Source of the DNA: SHYR01 sp036013055
GTDB lineage: Bacteria; Chloroflexota; Dehalococcoidia; UBA2979
Reading direction: 5' to 3'
Length of the DNA stretch: 64,000 nt
Assembly (NCBI GenBank): GCA_036013055.1
Contig: DASCQM010000003.1
Span: 1 to 64,000 of the forward strand
In this document: one piece after another, positions 58,724 to 64,000 of the stretch
How the letters are laid out: every line of letters starts with the position of its first letter
Numbering within the stretch: position 1 is the first letter of the stretch
Notes under the pieces: model-generated
The model's input: only the letters and a program-made list of their open reading frames with translations
Database searches by the model: none
Told to the model about the DNA's origin: nothing
Translations under genes and position numbers: made by a program

Positions 58724-60160
58724 TTAGTCGTTGAAGTAGAGCTCGAACTCGTACGGCGTCGGGCGCTGGCCCTGTTCCGAGACCTCGGCGCGCTTCAACT
58801 CAAGCCACGTGTCGATCAGGTCCTGGCTAAAGACATCGCCCTTGCGCAGGAACTCGTGATCCGACTCCAGCCCGTCCAGCGCATCGCCCAGGGTGTGCGG
58901 CACCGTGGGGATAGAACTCAACTCTTCCGGCGTCATCGCGAAGATGTCGCGGTCCAGCGGGTCGCCCGGGTCGATCTCGTTCTGGATGCCATCGAGGCCA
59001 GCCAGCAGCATCGCCGAGAACGCCAGGTACGGGTTCGCGGTCGGATCCGGCGGGCGGAACTCGATGCGCTTGTCCGCGGGCTCGTTCGGCAGTCCACGAC
59101 GGTAGGTCGAGATACGCACGGCGGCGGAACGGTTGCGCATCGAGTACGCAAGGTTCACCGGAGCCTCGAAGCCCGGCACGAGCCGCTTGTACGAGTTCGT
59201 CGACGGTGCACCGAAGGCGAGAATCGCCGCCGCGTGCTTGAGGATGCCACCGGTGTACCACTTCGCGAGCTGCGAGAGGCCGGCGTAGCCGTTGCTGTCG
59301 TAGAAGAGCGGCTCTTCACCGTTCCACAGCGACTGGTGCACGTGCATCCCGGAGCCATTGTCGCCATAGATCGGCTTCGGCATGAACGTCGCAACCTTGC
59401 CGTGCTGACGCGCAACGTTGCGGACGATGTACTTGTACCACTGCACGTTGTCGGCCTGGTCGACGAGCGTCGCCTTGCCGATGCCGATCTCAGCCTGTCC
59501 GGCAGTAGCCACCTCATGGTGGTCGATGAACGTCGACACGCCCACACCGTGCAACTCGCTGACCATCTCCGCGCGCAGGTCGGCGGTGTGGTCGAACGGC
59601 GGTGCCGGCGCGTAGCCCTCCTTTGCCGCGATCTTGTAGCCAAGGTTCGGGCTCAGTTCGTCGTCGCGTCCGGTGTTCCAGTGCGCCTCCTCGGAGTCGA
59701 TCACGTAGAACGCCTGGCCCTGACTCTGCTGATAGCGGACCTCGTCAAAGATGAAGAACTCCGGCTCGGGACCGATGAATACCGTATCGGCGATCCCCGT
59801 CGTCTTCAGATACTCCTCCGCCTTGATGGCGACGGTCCGTGGGTCCTTGATGTACCGCTCACGTGTGATCGGGTCGACGATCGTGCTGAGCATCGTGATC
59901 GTCGGCTGCTGCGGGATCGGGTCGAAACGCGCACTCTCGATATCGGGCATCAGCAGCATGTCCGACTCGTGGATCTGCTGGAAGCCGCGGAAGCTCGAGC
60001 CGTCGAATCCGTTGCCGTTCTCGAACAGGTCCTCGTCCACCTGCGACGGCGGCAACGTGAAGTGCTGCCATCGACCGAACAGGTCTGTGGCGCGCAGTTC
60101 GATGCGCGTCACGTTCTTGTCATCAATCAATTTGAGAAGTTCCTGAAGAGTCACAGGCAT
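58724..60160 (-). CDS. glnA: Glutamine synthetase type I-beta, adenylylation Tyr replaced
   Basis: 478 residues. Motifs: DGSSFRGFQQIHESDMLLMP, EFFIFDEV, KPIYGDNGSGMHVHQSLWNG, NSYKRLVPGFEAPVNLAYSM, RIEFRPPDPTANPYLAFSAM. The I-beta insertion is present. The loop that carries the AMP-accepting Tyr397 in E. coli (N-L-Y-D-L-P-P-E-E) reads D-I-F-A-M-T-P-E-E, so the target hydroxyl is missing and GlnE-type control cannot act there. The promoter region carries four GlnR-type half sites. AAAGGGATG provides a close ribosome site. Confidence 0.95.
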   Translation of the reverse strand: MPVTLQELLKLIDDKNVTRIELRATDLFGRWQHFTLPPSQVDEDLFENGNGFDGSSFRGFQQIHESDMLLMPDIESARFDPIPQQPTITMLSTIVDPITRERYIKDPRTVAIKAEEYLKTTGIADTVFIGPEPEFFIFDEVRYQQSQGQAFYVIDSEEAHWNTGRDDELSPNLGYKIAAKEGYAPAPPFDHTADLRAEMVSELHGVGVSTFIDHHEVATAGQAEIGIGKATLVDQADNVQWYKYIVRNVARQHGKVATFMPKPIYGDNGSGMHVHQSLWNGEEPLFYDSNGYAGLSQLAKWYTGGILKHAAAILAFGAPSTNSYKRLVPGFEAPVNLAYSMRNRSAAVRISTYRRGLPNEPADKRIEFRPPDPTANPYLAFSAMLLAGLDGIQNEIDPGDPLDRDIFAMTPEELSSIPTVPHTLGDALDGLESDHEFLRKGDVFSQDLIDTWLELKRAEVSEQGQRPTPYEFELYFND

Positions 60161-60253
60161 CCCTTTCTCTCTCGCCGCCCCCCGCAGAGAAGACCGGCGT
60201 CGCTGTACTCGTGCGATGAGCTATCGCGCCCGCGTGCGGGTTGAGCAACCCGA

Positions 60254-60259
60254 ACGGTA
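60254..60259 (-). promoter_or_regulatory. Probable -10 hexamer of the type I-beta glnA promoter
   Basis: TACCGT on the minus strand, placed exactly 10 bp downstream of the nearest GlnR-type half site, the same distance as at the other glnA gene. Leader of about 85 nt. Confidence 0.5.
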
Positions 60260-60269
60260 CCCAGACGCA

Positions 60270-60307
60270 GTTTCCTCCGCGTTACCCCACTGTTACAGAT
60301 TTGTTTC
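60270..60307 (-). promoter_or_regulatory. Four-fold GlnR-type operator between glnA and amtB
   Basis: Plus-strand half sites GTTTC (60270), GTTAC (60281), GTTAC (60292) and GTTTC (60303), each separated by exactly 6 bp, that is four copies at an 11-bp period. Read on the minus strand they are GAAAC, GTAAC, GTAAC, GAAAC. This fits two adjacent dimer sites of an OmpR-family regulator such as GlnR. It is the only strong feature of the 415-bp gap 60161-60575. Confidence 0.75.
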
Positions 60308-60519
60308 CCCGCCACGTCCCATCCGAGGGTGGCAAGGAACGGGGCCCCGAATTGAATACCAGAAGCGGCGCTCTCTCGCCACTGCCGCAGGTCCCAGACC
60401 TCCCTCCGGCATACGTCTTGCGGCGCGCCTCGTCACCGACGCCTGCCCCGCGCCCGTGCGGCTCGCAATGTCACCGAAACACGCGGGAGACAACTCCGTC
60501 ACGAAAGCTTCATCGGACA

Positions 60520-60551
60520 GACACCGCTGCGAAACCTCTCGACCCTAGCCT
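60520..60551 (+). promoter_or_regulatory. Weak GlnR-type box and -10 of the amtB promoter
   Basis: GACAC (60520-60524), 6 bp, GAAAC (60531-60535), 10 bp, then TAGCCT (60546-60551). The box-to-hexamer distance equals that at the two glnA promoters. GACAC departs from GTnAC by one base, so the call leans on the spacing. Expected start site near 60558. Confidence 0.5.
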
Positions 60552-60575
60552 CCGATCGTGAAGGAGGACACAACT

Positions 60576-62039
<1,464 letters not shown>

Positions 62040-62064
62040 GGCTCCCGAAAGAAAGGAGAGACAG

Positions 62065-62403
62065 ATGCACAAGATCGAAGCAATCATTCGCCCGGAGCGA
62101 CTCCAGGTCGTGAAGGTCGCGCTGGAGGAAGTCGAGCACGGCGGCATGACGCTGACCGAGGTTCGCGGCCACGGCGTCCAACGTGGGGTGACGGAGCAGT
62201 GGCGCGGACGCACCTTCTCCGTTGAGTACCTCACGAAGGTGAAGATCGAGATGGTCGTCGCCGACGACGAGGTGCAGCCCATCATCAAGCTGATCGTCGA
62301 GGCCGCCCGATCGGGCGAGGTCGGCGACGGAAAGATCTTCGTCACCCCGGTCACCAGTGCGGTGCGCATCCGCACCGGGGAGCTCGACGACGAAGCGCTC
62401 TAG
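62065..62403 (+). CDS. glnK: Nitrogen regulatory protein PII (GlnK), T-loop tyrosines absent
   Basis: 112 residues, aligning without gaps to GlnB/GlnK. Senses ATP/ADP and 2-oxoglutarate and plugs AmtB. Signatures: KIEAIIRPERLQVVKVALEE and the C-terminal GDGKIFVTPVTSAVRIRTGE. The T-loop reads GVTEQWRGRTFSVEYL, so Tyr46 is Trp, the uridylylated Tyr51 is Phe, and the cyanobacterial phospho-Ser49 is Arg. None of the known modification residues exists. AmtB-plugging residues (R47) remain. AAAGGAGAG ribosome site. Confidence 0.95.
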   Translation: MHKIEAIIRPERLQVVKVALEEVEHGGMTLTEVRGHGVQRGVTEQWRGRTFSVEYLTKVKIEMVVADDEVQPIIKLIVEAARSGEVGDGKIFVTPVTSAVRIRTGELDDEAL

Positions 62404-62420
62404 ACCCTGGACAAGCATTC

Positions 62421-62450
62421 GGCGGGCCCCGCATCGTTGCAGGGCCCGCC
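62421..62450 (+). terminator. Hairpin terminator after glnK
   Basis: GGCGGGCCC / GGGCCCGCC, 9-bp stem with a 12-nt loop. No T tract, so termination may be partial and the wHTH gene may be reached by readthrough. Confidence 0.6.
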
Positions 62451-62462
62451 ACCGGGATCACG

Positions 62463-62795
62463 ATGGCACCCCCACAGGCTCCCGCTCAAGAACAGCACGC
62501 CGCGACGATCCGTTGTGGCGTGTTGACGATCGACCGCGAGCGCTATCGCGTGACCGTGAGCGACCAGCCGGTGGAGCTGACATACATGGAGTTCCACGTG
62601 CTACTCGCGATCGCCGAACGCGCGGGGCGCGTCGCCAGCTACGAAGAGCTCGGGCGAGAGTTCTGGGACGATGCCTCGGCATCAACGCGACGGCGGCTCG
62701 CGGTGCTCGTCTCGCGCACACGATCCAAGCTGGGCGATGCTGCGCCCTACCTCGACACCGTCCATCGCGTGGGCTACCGGCTCACGTCGCCGTAA
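62463..62795 (+). CDS. Stand-alone OmpR-type winged-helix DNA-binding protein
   Basis: 110 residues. Only the C-terminal effector domain of an OmpR/PhoB regulator: LTIDRERYRVTVSDQPVELT, YMEFHVLLAIAERAGRVASY, then the recognition helix region STRRRLAVLVSRTRSKLG and DTVHRVGYRLTSP. No receiver. It follows glnK by 59 bp and faces the GlnR-like gene tail to tail. A receiver-less regulator beside amtB-glnK could bind the same 11-bp direct repeats. Confidence 0.85.
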   Translation: MAPPQAPAQEQHAATIRCGVLTIDRERYRVTVSDQPVELTYMEFHVLLAIAERAGRVASYEELGREFWDDASASTRRRLAVLVSRTRSKLGDAAPYLDTVHRVGYRLTSP

Positions 62796-62836
62796 CACCG
62801 GGCCGTAACGCCCGCCGTGCGCAGATCAGCGATCGG

Positions 62837-63526
62837 CTAGTCGCGCGGCGGCGGCGGCTCGCGATCGACGAAGCGGTAGCCGACGTTACGCACCGTCTCG
62901 ATGAACTGCTCGTGCCGCTCGATCTTCGCGCGGATGCGCCGCACGTGAACATCGACCGTGCGGGACCCTCCGTAGTAGTCGTAGCCCCACACCTGGTTCA
63001 GCAGCGCCTCCCGCGTGAACGGCTTCCCGGGATCGCTGGCCAGGAACTTCAGCAGCTCGTACTCCTTGTAGGTGAGGTCAACGACCTCGCCGTCCACGGT
63101 CACCGTGTAGCGCTCAAGATCGAGCACCAGCGAGTCACGACGGATTACCGAGGCGTCGTCGCTGCCCGTGCGCTTCCAGAGCACGCGAGCGACCCGCGCG
63201 CGCAGCTCATCCTCATCGAGCGGCGGCAGGATCACATCGGCGATATCGACGCCCGCGCCCACCATCTGTAGCTGCTGCGGAGCGGCGATCGCGATCACCG
63301 GCAGGCCGTCGCGCACCTGCTGGTCGCGCAACAGCGCAGCCAGCCCGCCCGTTGTCAGGCCGATGCCGAGATCGAGCAGCAGCAGCGAGGGTTGCCACTC
63401 ACGCGCGGTCATCAGGCCACGCTCCACCGTCGGCTCGGTTTGAACGGTGCGGCCATCGAGGCGCAAAGCGGCCTCAGCGGCCACCCCATGTGCAGGGTTA
63501 TCAGAGATCACGAGCACGCGGTCCAT
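62837..63526 (-). CDS. GlnR-like OmpR-family regulator with atypical receiver
   Basis: 229 residues. Receiver-like domain (1-115): the acidic pair is S-D (VLVISDNP), a putative phospho-Asp stands in LLLLDLGIG, but the conserved Lys near the end is Pro (VILPPLD), so ordinary aspartyl phosphorylation is doubtful, as in actinobacterial GlnR. The DNA-binding half has LDLERYTVTVDGEVVDLTYK, the KEYELLKFLASDPGK wing and GGSRTVDVHVRRIRAKIERH. No kinase gene nearby. Its place beside glnA/amtB/glnK makes it the best candidate for binding the 11-bp repeats found there. TACACT lies 9 nt before ATG. Confidence 0.8.
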   Translation of the reverse strand: MDRVLVISDNPAHGVAAEAALRLDGRTVQTEPTVERGLMTAREWQPSLLLLDLGIGLTTGGLAALLRDQQVRDGLPVIAIAAPQQLQMVGAGVDIADVILPPLDEDELRARVARVLWKRTGSDDASVIRRDSLVLDLERYTVTVDGEVVDLTYKEYELLKFLASDPGKPFTREALLNQVWGYDYYGGSRTVDVHVRRIRAKIERHEQFIETVRNVGYRFVDREPPPPRD

Positions 63527-63535
63527 CACACAGAG

Positions 63536-63541
63536 AGTGTA
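63536..63541 (-). promoter_or_regulatory. -10 hexamer before the GlnR-like gene
   Basis: TACACT on the minus strand, 9 nt before ATG 63526; leaderless or nearly so. Confidence 0.4.
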
Positions 63542-63635
63542 GGTGGCTGGGCAGGCACATGGAACGATAACGGGCGCCGGGTACCGCATTCGCACATAAC
63601 GTTGCTAAGATATCTTCGCGGTGGAGGGACCCTTA

Positions 63636-64000
63636 ATGCGGGTCGTCGAGACGTCAGAACTGACCAAGATCTATCAGAATCGGTATATCGCGCTGAACGC
63701 GCTCGACCTCAACGTCGAGAAGGGCATGGTGTTCGGCCTCGTTGGGCCGAACGGCGCGGGCAAGTCCACGACCTTCCGCATCCTGCTCGGACTGCAGCGC
63801 CCGACGGCTGGCGACGTCAAGATTTTCGGCGAGTCGATGACCGCCGAGCGCGCGGACCTGCGACGTCGCATCGGCTACCTGCCGACGAATCCGCACTTCC
63901 CACGCAACCTCACCCCGATCCAGTACCTGCAGTTCGTCGGAGCCATCTCCGGCATGCCGAAGGAGCAAACACAGATCCAGCTCTCGCGGCTGCTGCAAGC
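63636..64000 (+). CDS. ABC transporter ATP-binding protein, 3'-truncated by window end
   Basis: The first about 121 residues are visible. ELTKIYQNRYIALNALDLNV and the Walker A GPNGAGKSTT followed by FRILLGLQRPTAGDVKIFGE and the Q-loop-type region YLPTNPHFPRNLTPIQYLQF. The Q-loop Gln is replaced (Y-L-P). This is the ABC-2/CcmA-type ATPase subfamily found with separate permeases, likely encoded beyond the window. GGAGGGA ribosome site 10 nt before ATG. Substrate unknown. Confidence 0.9.
   Translation, partial: MRVVETSELTKIYQNRYIALNALDLNVEKGMVFGLVGPNGAGKSTTFRILLGLQRPTAGDVKIFGESMTAERADLRRRIGYLPTNPHFPRNLTPIQYLQFVGAISGMPKEQTQIQLSRLLQ

Overview
The window is GC-rich, densely coded DNA from a free-living bacterium. 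The 11-gene complex I locus without nuoE, nuoF or nuoG, the dnaJ-hspR-clpC heat-shock cluster, several FadE-type acyl-CoA dehydrogenases and the TAnnnT-type -10 boxes fit a Chloroflexota genome (Dehalococcoidia-like) best. A deep actinobacterial relative cannot be excluded from sequence reading alone. No rRNA, tRNA, CRISPR array, insertion sequence or prophage gene was recognised.

Layout. 1-11634: the end of an anti-sigma-like protein, an ECF sigma factor, a secreted subtilase, a zinc-type microprotein, a flavin-reductase-fold protein, a coiled-coil protein, a membrane-anchored beta-lactamase-fold hydrolase, two acyl-CoA dehydrogenases, a sensor-less histidine kinase and a YqeK-like HD phosphatase. 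11635-16077: a gene-poor stretch holding only a secreted Ig-like repeat protein, a small lipoprotein and probable gene debris. 16078-28716: a heterodimeric ABC exporter, a thioesterase, ruvB-ridA, RimI-like acetyltransferase, two MFS transporters and a DsbA/VKOR/DUF3105 extracytoplasmic redox group. 28713-33365: the clpC-hspR-dnaJ cluster facing an hsp20 gene. 33476-38557: secA, a small P-loop kinase and PRPP synthetase. 38746-41475: another acyl-CoA dehydrogenase, two paralogous microproteins, a VOC protein and a YdeI/DUF1905 protein. 41472-44337: valS behind a transcription attenuator. 44362-54742: the nuoABCDHIJKLMN operon. 54832-56461: a DinB-fold protein and two MaoC-like hydratase subunits. 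56581-63526: a nitrogen-assimilation island with two glutamine synthetases, an ammonium channel, PII and two winged-helix regulators. 63636-64000: the start of an ABC ATPase gene.

Two regulatory systems stand out. First, valS is preceded by a promoter, a 14-codon leader peptide with five GTA valine codons, and an intrinsic terminator. This is the classic layout of ribosome-mediated attenuation, and I see no T-box. Second, the promoters of both glutamine synthetase genes carry direct repeats of the GTnAC-n6-GAAAC type that actinobacterial GlnR binds. They sit exactly 10 bp upstream of the -10 hexamer in both cases, and a weaker copy precedes amtB at the same spacing. A GlnR-like OmpR-family regulator with an atypical receiver lies in the same cluster. 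PII has Trp46/Phe51 instead of the modifiable tyrosines, and the type I-beta glutamine synthetase has Phe at the adenylylation position, so control by covalent modification appears to be lost in both.

At least seven genes across the window have a TAnnnT hexamer exactly 6 nt before the start ATG and usually no Shine-Dalgarno sequence, which suggests that leaderless mRNAs are common in this organism. The val leader peptide itself is nearly leaderless (7 nt).
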